A DNA stretch of 64,000 bases from Babesia bovis T2Bo (lineage: Eukaryota; Apicomplexa; Aconoidasida; Piroplasmida; Babesiidae): positions 582,501-646,500 of the forward strand of contig NW_026261571.1 of the NCBI RefSeq assembly GCF_000165395.2. Direction: 5' to 3'. Position 1 is the first letter of the stretch. Each line of letters opens with the position of its first letter. A model generated the notes under the pieces. It ran no database searches, had not been told where the DNA came from, and saw only the letters and a program-made list of their open reading frames with translations. This document shows, piece after piece, positions 32,857 to 44,229 of the stretch. A program made the translations under genes and the position numbers.

Positions 32857-35262
32857 TTACATATTATTTAGGGGTTGTTTCTGTGGTAACAGAGGCTCAA
32901 TAAGGGATGAGATGTCTACTGTGGCTTTGGGTTCTTCGCACTCTATGCATGCTATAATTGTACCTGCTTTGTCCATTTCGTTCCACTTTTCCGCGTTTTC
33001 TTCAAGTTGGTCCATGATAGCATCTATTTCCGGGGATCCTAATGACGCAATGGCTTCGTATAGGGGTGCAACTACGATACGCAAGAATGCTGCTTGCGAC
33101 TTTGCTGACTGTTCATGGTGCTGCCTATCGCACAACGCCGATATTGGTATACAGTAGTCCACTTCCTCCGCTCCTTGTGCATAAAATTCACCTAGTAACC
33201 TCGATACCCATTCAAGACTATTAGCCCATTGCATCGTTGGCGCCGCAACGTCGGCGGCCTTCATTAGCATTTTACTGGTGAGTATGCGGGAATTGTACTC
33301 CTCGAACGTGAAATCATCACGTTTGCATGACAGTACAAATTGCGATATCATGTGGAACTGGTCCACAGTGTCTGTTGCGAGTATATGTTCTATGATTTGT
33401 GACCTAACGTAATCGTAGTCACAGTCTGGGAAGAGATTACATCCTGGCGTGCACAGTACCCTAAGTGCTGATGCTGCGTGATAATTCTCCAACACAGACG
33501 TATCATTATAGAGTTGTGCCACTGGATGATGCGTTCGAACGAAAAATGCGTTATTTCTTCCAGGATGTCCAACGTCATGAGACAGGGCTGCTACCATAAG
33601 CAACGCTTCATCCAATATACTCAGATGTTCTAGAAGGCCGGTGTATGAGGCTAGGCACAATACCTTTTGTGCCACCATTGCGCCATGCATTTTGTTATGG
33701 TATGGCACATTGCGATACTGATTTTCTATGCGGTATAAAAAATTCACCACTACAGATCGGTCGATTCCATAATCTTCTTGGTATTTCTGTAACAGCGTGT
33801 ATCCAATGGACATGAATCCTGCTGGCGTTTTTTTGAAATATTCAAGGACATCAAAATTCCAATCCGTTAGCAAAACGTTCCTATCTATGCTATCAAAGAT
33901 CGGTACTTCCATAGACGCTATTTCAATTGACCCCAATGATAAAGGAAATGAAGGTCTTGTTTCCAGGTTGATTGATGTACTTGCACTTTGGGGTACTATG
34001 GTATTTTGCGTGCTGAACCTTGCCTTGGAGCAGCACAGATACGCGTCGATAACTTCTAGCTGTTCGTTACCAACATCCGCACCGCCGTAACTCAAGCCGT
34101 ATAGATTATCTCCTGAATGCAAGTGTCCTATACAGCGTTCTAGTGCGCCACTAAGCTTCGCTATGGATTCCGGGTTACTCACACCCCCTGTCTGTATATC
34201 TGTATGCACATCCTGTAAAAGCGTTTTACATTCGCGAACTCCTAAATACAGCCTTTCTGCAGCGCTGGCAAACTGCACGGTACTTCTCCATATCAGAGAA
34301 CCTTTATTATTTGACACATATCTCGTGGTCCACGAAAGGAATTGAAGTCTTGTTTCCAGTTCAGAATGGCATGCTGTCCAGTAACAGAATGCTACTATAC
34401 AACAAATGAGGAAAACCTCTAACGAAGCGTTGAGGCATACAATCCAGCTGGGTTGAATAATCAAGTTGATAATAGTGCCTAGCACATGGGTACTTATGTG
34501 GACTGCATAAACACCAATAGCCCATCGCATCCTTGAGTGTACGAATAGTGCGACTATCATCACGTAGCCGGTACCAAATATGAAAAGCGATATCCAGGAC
34601 ATTGCCTGCAAAATGGACATCTTCGATGACTCACCAACGAATGAATGCATGCTGTGCTGTACTAGATGGTGCCAACACCCCCAAAGTACCACTAATACAG
34701 TATATGAGGCATAACATAAAATCTCTGTATAAGCGGTCAAAATACCCAGCGTCGGCGCCAACGGCAGTGACAGTACTAGGACGCTTGTAACCACGGCAGT
34801 GTGAAATAGATACATGACCATGGGTGACACTACATCTTCGAGATCGCTGTAATTCACCATTAGAGCTATCAGTAGCCAAGTCAAACTTTTCAATGTCATC
34901 ATTGCGACGTTAGACCACATAAAGGGCCTAAGCATCAAATCATTGATATTTAGAGCATAAAGTCGTTCTAAAGAAGGGTCCTTAAAAGTTTGCGCATGAG
35001 CTTGGGTGACAAACGCGCCACAAGTACCAACTTCTTCCCTGTACCAGCGATTCCATGAGCATATAGGTCTATACAACCGTTTGATTGAGCTCCATGCGCT
35101 AGGCAGGCGTTCTACAGCTACGCGAACTGTAGAGTCAAATGTAGCAGGGTTGGTGATATTTTCAAATTCCAAAGGGCCCTTGAAACCCATGTCGCTATGC
35201 GATGAAGTCGTTGTATTGTCCCACATTACACCATCGGTGTGCGTTCTTCTAAAACTCATCAT
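32857..35262 (-). CDS. Multi-pass 3',5'-cyclic nucleotide phosphodiesterase (801 aa)
   Basis: A single exon. Start taken at the first of two adjacent ATGs ('MMSFRRTHTDG'); upstream in-frame codons lack ATG. The N-terminal half has about six hydrophobic spans between residues 120 and 330, as in apicomplexan membrane PDEs. The C-terminal half is a class I PDE domain: 'YHNKMHGAMVAQ' (metal-binding His), 'HDVGHPGRNNAF' (His-Asp pair), 'KAADVAAPTMQWANSLEWV' (Asp ligand) and a closing region that normally holds the invariant Gln. It degrades cAMP or cGMP and so sets PKA/PKG signalling, which in apicomplexans controls egress, invasion and motility. Substrate preference cannot be read from the sequence. 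Confidence 0.9.
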   Translation of the reverse strand: MMSFRRTHTDGVMWDNTTTSSHSDMGFKGPLEFENITNPATFDSTVRVAVERLPSAWSSIKRLYRPICSWNRWYREEVGTCGAFVTQAHAQTFKDPSLERLYALNINDLMLRPFMWSNVAMMTLKSLTWLLIALMVNYSDLEDVVSPMVMYLFHTAVVTSVLVLSLPLAPTLGILTAYTEILCYASYTVLVVLWGCWHHLVQHSMHSFVGESSKMSILQAMSWISLFIFGTGYVMIVALFVHSRMRWAIGVYAVHISTHVLGTIINLIIQPSWIVCLNASLEVFLICCIVAFCYWTACHSELETRLQFLSWTTRYVSNNKGSLIWRSTVQFASAAERLYLGVRECKTLLQDVHTDIQTGGVSNPESIAKLSGALERCIGHLHSGDNLYGLSYGGADVGNEQLEVIDAYLCCSKARFSTQNTIVPQSASTSINLETRPSFPLSLGSIEIASMEVPIFDSIDRNVLLTDWNFDVLEYFKKTPAGFMSIGYTLLQKYQEDYGIDRSVVVNFLYRIENQYRNVPYHNKMHGAMVAQKVLCLASYTGLLEHLSILDEALLMVAALSHDVGHPGRNNAFFVRTHHPVAQLYNDTSVLENYHAASALRVLCTPGCNLFPDCDYDYVRSQIIEHILATDTVDQFHMISQFVLSCKRDDFTFEEYNSRILTSKMLMKAADVAAPTMQWANSLEWVSRLLGEFYAQGAEEVDYCIPISALCDRQHHEQSAKSQAAFLRIVVAPLYEAIASLGSPEIDAIMDQLEENAEKWNEMDKAGTIIACIECEEPKATVDISSLIEPLLPQKQPLNNM

Positions 35263-35911
35263 TATGGCGAACGAGTCAGTAGCCACCCGTGTGTATACCA
35301 AGGGCCATCATCCGTGCCGGCGCGCACACACCTGCTTTGTAATGATTCATACGGGTCTCAACACTTCAACCAATGGTATTGTAATATACACCTGCTGGCT
35401 TTAATTTACAAGAGTCACATCCAGGTCCGACCATAGACAGCGGGCGCCCATGACCTATGCTTTCACAAACCAACTTTTGCAATGTGTATTACGACTTAAA
35501 ATTTACAAGTAGCAACGCGTTATTTCTAATATTAACACACTGTTACAAGTTTACCTATTTGGGAGATAGTGCTCAGTGCCCTGATGCACGCACGTCCGGG
35601 CCAAGCAGATCACAACGGAGTCACCGCTGCGTACAGGCGGCACTGTACGTGCATATACGCTAATCGAAGGGATTCAGACTTGGGTGTGTGCTTAAGAGTC
35701 TAAACAGTGTCATCCCATGGGGTCAAAGGGCAGATTCTCCTTGTGAATGTACCTTGGAAGGCAGTTACACATCCATGTGGCACGTTCAATCCCGGTTTAT
35801 GGGCTGCCTATCACACAAGTTGCGACAGGAAGGGTAATATGCGTCTGTAAGTGCGCATTTCTCCCCGTAGCAGTTGGTTGTAGCGTAGACATTTACGTGA
35901 ACCGTTTCGTC
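35263..35911. other. Divergent promoter region, no gene seen
   Basis: About 650 bp between divergent starts of the phosphodiesterase and the WW/RRM protein. Less AT-rich than other spacers. Contains open frames on + but no ATG-led conserved sequence; probably promoters for both genes. Confidence 0.4.
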
Positions 35912-36826
35912 ATGGCAAGCGTGTATGACTATGGAAGCTCCAAGTCAGTTAAGATTTTTATTGGCTGCATACCTGGTGATGTTTTAGAGGTGTGTTTTAT
36001 TTGTGATAAGTTTGTAATGGATTCCAATAGGACCAGTTACGATGGGAGCTTGCAAAGTTTGGCAACCTCAAGTCTATTTTTTATATGCCTGATTTGGGTC
36101 ATGAATCCATGGGTTGGGCTTTCGCTACTTACAATGACCATTATTCTGGTATTGCTGCGGTTAATGCAATCAACGACGAGTTATTTTTTGCGGTAGGCAT
36201 ATCCTTTTACTTGATGTCATCCTTTTCAGGGTTCGAATGTTCCTTGCAAGGCACAATTCGTTACTCCTAGGTCTGCTCAGGAATACACTAAGCTTAAAGG
36301 TAACACACGTAATTGGCCTGTGACTGCCACCACTGAGTGGCAGCAGTTCACCAACACTGATGGTATGTTGTATTATTACAACAAGCGCACTGGTGAGACG
36401 CAATGGCAACGTCCTTATGAGCTGCCAAATTTCTCATTACTTCCAAAGCGAGTCACGAATAGTGCTTCTTATGGTCCCCCTGGTTCTAATTTGTTTGTCT
36501 TCCACTTACCGCCTGAATGGAGCGACTCTGATTTATTGTTACACTTTCAAAGTTTTGGCACTATTGTCAGCGCCCGTGTCCAGCTAGACACTGTTGGACG
36601 TAATCGTGGTTATGGCTTTGTGTCTTACGACAATCCTACTTCTGCACTTACCGCTATAAAGAACATGAACGGTTACAGTGTTTGTGGCAAGTATCTTAAG
36701 GTACAGTTAAAGCGTGGTGAGGAGCAGATGGCTCTAACAAATGAGTTAGAAGCGCCATTTTCTTCTGACATTCGTCCCGTGAGTTCTGATGACACAAGCT
36801 ATTCACTTTGTGACACGGATCAATAG
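35912..36826 (+). CDS. CELF/Bruno-like RNA-binding protein with WW domain, three exons (278 aa)
   Basis: Exons 35912-35989, 36031-36192 and 36230-36826, with introns of 41 and 37 nt in phase. RRM 1 spans residues 12-85 ('VKIFIGCIP' as RNP2; the RNP1 part is divergent, 'MGWAFATY'). A WW domain follows at about 116-142 ('WQQFTNTDGMLYYYNKRTGE', 'TQWQRP'). The second RRM is at 167-244 ('NLFVFHLPPEW', 'NRGYGFVSYDNP'), and is like the C-terminal CELF RRM. CELF proteins bind GU-rich RNA to control splicing, stability and translation, and apicomplexan members work in translational control. The RRM-WW-RRM order is an apicomplexan/plant-type arrangement. Confidence 0.88.
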
Positions 36827-37119
36827 CGTTGCATTGGCATATTTATCGCATGGTAGCCATCTCCTGTGACCCAAAGCGGTCGAAAACAACGTAATCGCAT
36901 AGGGGTGCTACCACAGACAATAAGAGCAACGTTAGTTGCCGCTTTCACTAAATGTTTTATTATAACACATTGCGTCTACTAGTGTATCATTAGTAATTCT
37001 GTTATCGTTTAAATGCCTTATTGGGTGGTAACATATATAGATGTTACTGTATTAGTCTAGAGCCTGTTGAATTCACGGTCAATTGTATCAGTATTGCCTA
37101 TAAAGTTCATTTCCCCGGC

Positions 37120-38886
37120 CTATTTCAGACGCTTCCGTAACTCCGTGGTCAAAGCGCCCAGGCCGATGGCGGTCAAGAAGTTACTGGCGAATCTGATATT
37201 TTCCTGATTTTCGTGCGGGAATATACCACTAAGGTGTGGAACGAGCTCCGGGTCGTGTAGGCGTTCGCTAAGGTTGCGTATACCTAAAGTGTGACACAAC
37301 TCCTGCAACATTATCTTGATGAATATACGACCACTAGATGTGGTGGCACTTTCAGTTAACGTGATTATGGAGAGCACAGACCACGGCAACGCATCAGTAG
37401 CCAGTAAATGTGTGAAGAATTTAGCCACGTTGCGCAACTTAGCCGTCTCCAGGCGGTGGATCAATTGGTACTGTTTGGCAAAGCATTCCTGGAAGTTTTG
37501 TGCGTAGACACGTGAGAGTTTCGAGAGCCGTTCAGCCTGCAGCGCATAAAATGGCTGGAACGTGCGTTCCATGGCACAACAGTCTATTAACATTGTACAT
37601 ATTTCAATTTCAGTACCCTCCTTAACGTTCAGTTTTAGCAGCTTGTGAACACATTCTTCATAATTCAGGGATGACATGATACAGAGATATACTGTCTTGC
37701 GCAAATTGACCAGATCCTGGCCTGTGGAATCACGAATGACCGTTGTAGCTCCAGTAGTAGGTTTGTCTTCCGATTGGTCCTCATCGTGTTGTTCAGCCTC
37801 CGAATCTACACTTGAATCGCTATCGTGAGTATCAGAGCCATCATCGGAGTCACCCATTAGCTGCCTACGGATACGAGTCCATTTTTCCTGTTCTTGTATA
37901 TAGACTTCAGGTTCTACTGGCTTGAAAACATTTAACATTTCATCTGCTGTTATTGTGTCATCAAGGAAATCCAAATCATGAGTTATACTATCTTCAAGTT
38001 CCACCAAGTCTAACTCTGGTTTAACTGCTGGATGGTCACTGAATTTGTTCCTGAATGAACGCCACAACGCTTCGATAGTGTATTGCGTCTTTTTGTCTAC
38101 CTTTCCTGAACTCAATATTTGCTTGAATCGATCGAATATGGCCTCCAATGCTTGCTTAGCTTCTTGGGCTAGGAAGTTGCCTACATCCTCCAGAAAACCA
38201 GCTGCTACCGATACAGAGTCATCTGTCGGGTTCTCTAGAAGTATAGCTAGAAATTGCAAGGCCAATACTTCATGAGCTACACGGTAATTGACCAAGTGGG
38301 CTAATGACTTTGCCACAGTCTGACACAGTATACGATCATTCTTTCGAAATGCCCTGCGAAATTGTAGAATTATACGCCGGAGAATAAGATTACCAATCTC
38401 CGGAAATTTTGAATTGATCACTGCCAAAAATGAAACGTAAATATCAGTAAATCCAGGTGACGCCATCTGAGCACGTATCCAACTGCGAGCGAACAGCCCA
38501 CGTCCACGGATTAAATTGCAATCTAACAACTCTAGTACCAATTCCGATACGTTGGAGCACGTTAACTTGTTAACAATTGCGTTAATCTTTTTTTTCAACT
38601 TGTCCCATTCTTGACGTTGGTATTCAATTGAGCCATCGGCTGCGACCTCACGCTGAAGCCTTACTAACTTGAAAGGGGGTATATATATTCCCCCAAGTCT
38701 TCCTCCTGGATTGACTCCACCTTTATCAACCGCATCTGCACCAACATGGTCATTGTCCAGGCCTTTACTGGGTATTGCGTTAACGTTATCGGTCTTCCTT
38801 AACTTGGCGGCACCATGTTCAATCGATGATGCTGTATCTGCAAGTTTCAACTTGCCTTCTTCTCCATTTTCCACGGAAACAGCCAT
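37120..38886 (-). CDS. CWC22: Pre-mRNA splicing factor CWC22 (588 aa)
   Basis: A single exon from ATG 38886. After an acidic/basic N-terminus comes the CWC22 opener 'GGIYIPPFKL', then the MIF4G/HEAT domain (about residues 85-295, 'NLILRRIILQFRRAFRKND'), an acidic linker ('SDDGSDTHDSDSSVDSEAEQ'), and the MA3 domain (about 385-520, 'LRKTVYLCIMSSLNYEE'). CWC22 holds eIF4A3 on the spliceosome so that the exon junction complex is deposited. The RS-rich tail present in many animal forms is missing, which is common in protists. Confidence 0.92.
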   Translation of the reverse strand: MAVSVENGEEGKLKLADTASSIEHGAAKLRKTDNVNAIPSKGLDNDHVGADAVDKGGVNPGGRLGGIYIPPFKLVRLQREVAADGSIEYQRQEWDKLKKKINAIVNKLTCSNVSELVLELLDCNLIRGRGLFARSWIRAQMASPGFTDIYVSFLAVINSKFPEIGNLILRRIILQFRRAFRKNDRILCQTVAKSLAHLVNYRVAHEVLALQFLAILLENPTDDSVSVAAGFLEDVGNFLAQEAKQALEAIFDRFKQILSSGKVDKKTQYTIEALWRSFRNKFSDHPAVKPELDLVELEDSITHDLDFLDDTITADEMLNVFKPVEPEVYIQEQEKWTRIRRQLMGDSDDGSDTHDSDSSVDSEAEQHDEDQSEDKPTTGATTVIRDSTGQDLVNLRKTVYLCIMSSLNYEECVHKLLKLNVKEGTEIEICTMLIDCCAMERTFQPFYALQAERLSKLSRVYAQNFQECFAKQYQLIHRLETAKLRNVAKFFTHLLATDALPWSVLSIITLTESATTSSGRIFIKIMLQELCHTLGIRNLSERLHDPELVPHLSGIFPHENQENIRFASNFLTAIGLGALTTELRKRLK

Positions 38887-39472
38887 TGTAACGATCTTAC
38901 CTTATAAAATACAATGGGCGCCACCTTATATTACCTATTTAAACACTGGGCAATGTAACCAAAGCAGCCTCAGGAATATATACAAAGAAGATTCATATTT
39001 AAATTACCATATCCTCCGTTGTGCGATAAAATTGTAATGCTAGGATGGTGCCATAGAGGGACATCACTCGCTACACATTCCATTGGGTGTCGCCCTCTAG
39101 GACTGGACAAATTAAAAACTAGAAATAGTCGTATTTATTCGTACATTATCGATATAGGATCTATACAATTCTCTATGGACGCTTGTATGTGCGTTAAACA
39201 GTGGCAATATCAACAGTAGACATCCCTAGGGAGCAATGTAGTCATATATACCCGTATAACTACAACTAGTCCAAGCTACCGTCTATTTGACCTATATCTA
39301 GCATTTTAATGCTGTCAATGCAACTGTATGTGATGGAATCGCTCGAGATGTTGACTGTGATCTATTACCTAATTGAACCTATGCTTATCAAAACGAAATG
39401 GAGACCAGCGCCAGTGAGAATGACCCATGAATATTTATAGGTGTGTTATAGGCAACAGTGAAGCCAAGCGAT
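38887..39472. other. Intergenic region, no gene seen
   Basis: Between the CWC22 start and the uS8 stop. Several stop codons occur in each frame. It probably contains the CWC22 promoter. Confidence 0.4.
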
Positions 39473-39899
39473 TTAGCAAAAGTGTTGGTAGTTATTGTTT
39501 ATAGCAAATAGCATTTTACCACCAATGCCCATGCGTATGCAATCACGGTGTGACACCACTCCACATGATGTTTGGATTACCCATAGCCCTGTATTAAACC
39601 GCGTACGAGCTCGCAGTTCGTGCGGAGTGACCCAGATATCGCGGCTGGGTTTCGATATTACGCGCACATTGCGAATTACCTGTTCACTATATACACATAC
39701 ACAATATGCAACGTACCGGCGCACCTTTGTAATGCTTTAGAAGTATGTTTATGCGATCGCCGTGCACCGAATAGCCACGGATGAAACCTTCATTAAGTAG
39801 TAACTGCAGAATCTCTACATTGAGGGTATGGAAAGGACACCATTGGCTTGCAGCATCGGTCCGCAGCAGCGGTACCACCATTTCACAAGCCTTCTGCAT
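39473..39899 (-). CDS. Organellar ribosomal protein uS8, two exons (129 aa)
   Basis: Exons complement(39717..39899) and complement(39473..39679), joined in phase over a 37-nt intron (GTACGT...AACAG). uS8 binds the central domain of small-subunit rRNA. The N-terminal half shows 'MVVPLLRTDAASQW', 'LNVEILQLLLNEGFIRGYSV' and 'INILLKHYKGAP'. The C-terminal half shows 'ISKPSRDIWV' and 'GVVSHRDCIRMGIGGKMLF', the typical bacterial-type S8 ending (GGxxL). The bacterial-type sequence means mitochondrion or apicoplast. No long transit peptide is visible in this model, so a further 5' exon is possible; a mitochondrial role is the simpler guess. Confidence 0.85.
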
Positions 39900-40767
39900 C
39901 CTTGCACACTCCGAAGTAACGTCGCGGTGCCATTATGGCTCAATGGAATCAACCATTTAACCACGTACCCAGTTAAATCACAAAACTGGGTGTATCTGAC
40001 GTCTAGAACTGATACCGACTGAATAGGCTCTACACATATACTAAAACAATTAACAAATCTAAATTATGCCCTAATGGGTTGTATTTTGCGCATGGTGGGA
40101 GTATCGGTACGTCCTTCCACGCGGGCGACTCAAGACGAGGGAACGTACGTACACGATCACTTGGGTCATAGAATATATGCCCAGTAAAAGCAAAGAAATA
40201 TCCCTACTCAATGTTGTAATGCGATATAACGTACGATAGCGATCGTATCAAAACAGCACGCTGATGTGTGATTCTGTGGAAAGGATACGCGCGAAAATTG
40301 GCATTTGCGAAATTTCAAGACCTCCCACTAAACATTCGACCTAGATGCTGTATACTAACATTTAATTACACCATTAAACCAAGCAAAATTGGGATATAGC
40401 ATTATATTGCCAACGTCTTCGCGCATATCATTAGGTGGGTATATCTATATAATCCATGGCTTATTTAGCGTTCTATGGCACCTTTTCCTATATAGTATAT
40501 ACTGCATAATCTACCTGAAATATGTGTGACTTTTATATGCCGTGTATAACATGAATTGACCTATATCTCACTTGCTATATGTACATAGCTAGTCTCCACG
40601 TCTTTTTTAGTTACGTTGTATACTTGTGTCTATGTATTTTTTTATATCTGTCGTTTGTAAATGCTCTATGATATCTATGTACTAAGATTCATGTAGGTAC
40701 CCTTCTTCAAGCAGAGCCGTTGTGGATTGTAGCTCCTTGGATTTCATGAGTAACACTTACAGCAAGT
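39900..40767. other. Intergenic region, no gene seen
   Basis: Divergent spacer between uS8 and Rab11, holding both promoters. The ~150 bp before 40768 are T-rich, as expected for a 5' leader. No other gene recognised. Confidence 0.4.
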
Positions 40768-41406
40768 ATGGTGGCTGATCAGAGTTACGACTACCTTTTC
40801 AAAATCGTCCTCATTGGAGATTCTAATGTAGGAAAGTCTAACCTGCTTGACAGGTTTGTCAAGGGCAATTTTAAACTAGACTCAAAGAGCACCATCGGTG
40901 TGGAGTTCGCAACTAAAACAGTGACACTGAACAATGGAAAAATCGCAAAAGCTCAAATATGGGACACTGCAGGGCAAGAACGGTACAGAGCAATTACTTC
41001 TGCATACTACCGTGGAGCCATGGGCGCCATCATAGTGTATGACATTGCTTGTAAAACTAGTTTCACAAATGTGTCCAAGTGGCTTACGGAATTGCATGAT
41101 TACGCTGATTCTAATATAACCATATGTTTGGTCGGAAACAAGAGTGATTTAACTCATTTACGCGAGGTCAACAAGGAGGATGGTGAGGCATTTGCACGGG
41201 AGAATGACCTCCTTTTCTTTGAAACTTCCTGCCTTAACAGTGAGAATGTCGATGTTGCTTTCAAAGAGCTCCTTAGCAAAATCGGAGACAAGAACACGAT
41301 GTATGACAACACTGGGTTCTCACTAAACGACGCCCAAGTGCCGAAGAACGCAATAGTCCTGGGTGCGAAAACTGGGAAGAAAAAGAAAAGCAAATGCTGC
41401 AGATAA
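40768..41406 (+). CDS. RAB11: Rab11 small GTPase (212 aa)
   Basis: A single exon with full Rab motifs: P-loop 'GDSNVGKS' (17-24), switch I '[10 protein letters not shown]', 'WDTAGQE' (65-71), 'NKSD' (124-127), 'ETSCLN' (152-157; usually ETSAL), and a C-terminal 'KKKKSKCCR' for double prenylation. The opening '[13 protein letters not shown]' and 'STIGVEF' are characteristic of Rab11. Rab11 directs recycling-endosome and Golgi-derived traffic; in apicomplexans it is needed for daughter-cell membrane assembly and cytokinesis. Which isoform (11A or 11B) cannot be settled; the CC motif near the end favours 11A. Confidence 0.92.
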   Translation: MVADQSYDYLFKIVLIGDSNVGKSNLLDRFVKGNFKLDSKSTIGVEFATKTVTLNNGKIAKAQIWDTAGQERYRAITSAYYRGAMGAIIVYDIACKTSFTNVSKWLTELHDYADSNITICLVGNKSDLTHLREVNKEDGEAFARENDLLFFETSCLNSENVDVAFKELLSKIGDKNTMYDNTGFSLNDAQVPKNAIVLGAKTGKKKKSKCCR

Positions 41407-41454
41407 AAATCACACCATAACAGCACTTTAATTTGTCATTTAAATTTGATTTTA

Positions 41455-42802
41455 TTAACGGTGTCTTCTAGAATCACGGTATTTAGACGATCTGCCGTAG
41501 CTACGTTCACGACTTCTATCTCTTTCTCTACGATAGTGCTCAGCACGGTTGCGATAATGTGACCTCCCGGAGGATGAGTACCCTGTATGTCGAAAATCTC
41601 CTCCACGGTCATTCCTTGATTTAATTGTGCGATCATTGTGGTCGTACCCTGACCCTCGTCTATGACCACTCTGTTCACTGGGTGAATATGCTCTGCGATC
41701 TCGCTTGCGGGAGCTTTCTTCTGTTACCTTTGAATTGGAATTGCTGGTACTGTCACCCATTGACTTTTGAGATCCCACGTTACATGGGTTTTCATCTTTT
41801 ATCTGGACAAGAGGTGATGGTCCATAGTTTGTGCCGGATATACTCTTGTAGTACGGCTTGCCCATCTTATAAAGCATCTCGAGCTCATCACGTACCAGGA
41901 GTATATCGGACCATCGGGCATCGAATACTGTGTACCATTCAAGTTCCTGTGGTACAAATTGGTTGGAATGTGAAACCAAGATACCTTAGAAAGTTGAATG
42001 CCCAATGCCGTCGCTGCCATGTAGATGCAACCTGCCGCTATAACCCCTGGATTGAGTTTGCAACAAAGGGTGGACCTCATGCTGTACACCAATAACATAA
42101 CGATGATACTTTCTGTTGTATACAGGGTTCGAGAAAGCAAACACTTATTTTAGCAGATACATACCTGTCGTTTAAATAACACCAGGCTAGCTGTGCAACT
42201 TCATTGACATTTATATTTGAATATTCCTCTAAATTGCGAAACAAAGCGAAGACATATTGCAAGACATAGCGATGTGGACATGACACTAGGCTGTCTAAAC
42301 GAAATCCAAATTGAAGCAGCATATCACGTTCAATTTTCAAAATGTCCTTATAAAGCCGCTGTAAATCACATATAAGGGATGTTACATGGTCCTTACCTCA
42401 TCTATATGAACTACAGGAGTACTGAGTGTTCCATTCTCTTCGTTAATCAAAAAGTCAAACACTCGTGCTACATCCAAAGCTTTTCGCATGTTCTCAGCTA
42501 ACTTGGTAGCAAGAAAACAAGCGCTGGCAGCGCCCGGCTGATACATATTAACATGAAGGCAATGTGTAGACCAACCCTAATGTCTACATGTTTCAAACTA
42601 CGCTTGAAGTAGTATCGATGCAATATAGTCTGGGCAGACGCTATAGTAACTGCATCAAGCTGCAGTAGTATTCCAGCCTTCTGTTTTTTTTGTTAGACAT
42701 TACACATTAGGGAAATACCTGGATTAGGTCACATCCATAGTTCCGTAATAAACGCTCGGTATCGGAATCTATACTATCGACAGCAGCAGATATACTATCC
42801 AT
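41455..42802 (-). CDS. Cyclin L-like protein with C-terminal RS domain, six exons (370 aa)
   Basis: Exons: complement of 42719-42802, 42576-42680, 42397-42537, 42165-42358, 41985-42081, 41455-41946. Introns are 38, 38, 38, 83 and 38 nt and all phases agree; the second junction (after 'KHVDIR') is least sure. Cyclin box 1: 'TIASAQTILHRYYFKRSLKH' and 'ASACFLATKLAENMRKALDV'. Cyclin box 2: 'VAQLAWCYLND' and 'NPGVIAAGCIYMAATALGIQ'. The last ~90 residues are Arg/Ser-rich ('RDRSRERSYGRSSKYRDSRR'), as in cyclin L. Cyclin L partners CDK11-type kinases in splicing control; a nearby CRK would be its partner in apicomplexans. It is convergent with Rab11, only 48 bp between stops. Confidence 0.85.
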
Positions 42803-42889
42803 AGAAGTACGAAATACAACCCCGAATAAAAATCAAATAATTTCCACAATATAATACGCTTTTAAGTATACTATTGGATTCTATAAAAG

Positions 42890-42960
42890 GGTTGCTCCGG
42901 GAATCGAACCCGGGACCTCTCGCACCCTAAGCGAGAATCATACCACTAGACCAAGCAACC
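42890..42960 (-). tRNA. tRNA-Pro (anticodon AGG)
   Basis: Cloverleaf of 71 nt on the minus strand: acceptor GGTTGCT/AGCAACC, D arm with 'TGGTCTAGTGGTA', anticodon stem CTCGC/GCGAG around loop TTAGGGT (anticodon AGG), and T arm 'CCCGGGTTCGATTCCCGG'. A TTTT terminator follows. No intron, and no encoded CCA. Confidence 0.95.
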
Positions 42961-43494
42961 GGCAAAGAGACGCCTATTTTTTGTTACATATTATTACAAA
43001 AGGAAAATGCCATTCTCCAGCTACTATACAATAGCATATAATTTCCGACAACGTGGAAGATTATAAATTTGACAACAGTCCATAATGGTTGTCCCTTATA
43101 GTAATATGACTTGTCCTTGAAGAATATATATTATTTATATATAATAAACTAATTGGATTTCACAATGAATGTTGTAGGTATAGAATGTCTAGGGCTTAAA
43201 ATGAATTTAACGTTTTAATGAACATTTATTCAGTGTAAATAATAGATGTTAGATATATATGCTACTAATAAATGAAATATGTTATGTAAGACCTTATGTA
43301 ATACAAGGAGTATTCGTCAATACTAACGAAATGTATGTCTCTTGATATTTATGAACTATAACTATATTTGCATAGTTATTGTATATTACAACGAATAGAA
43401 TATGCCGTTAGATCAAATGTGATATATATACATGTATGATTACTGAATTACCCGTGTTATTCGATTATTGTAAAAAGATTTGCGCCATTTGTGA
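42961..43494. other. AT-rich spacer between tRNA genes
   Basis: Very AT-rich, with no protein gene seen. It separates two divergently oriented proline tRNA genes. Confidence 0.5.
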
Positions 43495-43565
43495 GGCTGC
43501 TTGGTCTAGTGGTATGATTCTCGCTTCGGGTGCGAGAGATCCCGGGTTCGATTCCCGGAGCAGCC
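43495..43565 (+). tRNA. tRNA-Pro (anticodon CGG)
   Basis: 71-nt cloverleaf: acceptor GGCTGCT/AGCAGCC, the same D arm and T arm as the neighbouring proline tRNAs, anticodon stem CTCGC/GCGAG with loop TTCGGGT (anticodon CGG). It differs from the AGG and TGG copies only at the acceptor stem, the anticodon, and one base (A for G) after the anticodon stem. Confidence 0.95.
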
Positions 43566-43669
43566 CGTTGTTAATCATTCGTTTTCATTTGTGTTTTTTA
43601 TTTTTGTCTTTATATTGTTGCATTACATTATGTATTATTTACAATGCTATTTGTAGGGATATACGTAAA

Positions 43670-43961
43670 ATGAGCAATCTTCAGTCACCTTCGAATTTAT
43701 ATGTAGAATTCGGTGCTTACGTTCATTTCGCCTATTATATCGGTGTATACCTTATACAGCGCTGCCCAAACGAGGCTTGCAACGAGAATCAGCTTGTAAA
43801 TTGGTACGTTTGGATTTTTATGCTTCATACTGTATAGGTATCTTGAACGCTACAGAGGATTGCTATCACAGGTGTGTAGACATCGTATTGAATATTATCT
43901 AACCGCAGACGGATGCAAGTTTAAGCAAACTCCAGCTTTTATACGGGAAGCTTATCAATAA
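43670..43961 (+). CDS. Small unknown protein, two exons (85 aa)
   Basis: Exons 43670-43803 and 43838-43961, with a 34-nt intron (GTACGT...TATAG) in phase. The ATG opens 'MSNLQSPSNLYVEFGAYVHF'. The second exon reads 'YLERYRGLLSQVCRHRIEYY' and ends 'TPAFIREAYQ'. The product is compact, aromatic-rich and helical, with three Cys. No family recognised. The match of intron size and phase with the neighbouring genes is the main support. The frame stays open upstream through the proline tRNA, but that part is not conserved-looking. Confidence 0.6.
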
Positions 43962-44229
43962 CCTTCTACGTGACGAATGTTTAACTGTATGTTAATGGCT
44001 CTATTGTACATTAAAGATAGGTTTTCGAAGAAACTTCCGAGGGAAGAATTGTTAAGAAGCATCCTTCTTTTTTTGTGTGGGCGTGGAGATCACAAGCTAA
44101 ATCGCATGAGTACAATGTACTACATTTATAGCCTATAATGCTATAACTATTGAATTATATTTGTTTTAATGTTGAGGTTATAGTTAATGTCTAGCGATTA
44201 ATAAAACGGAAAATGAGCAGTTCACAGCC

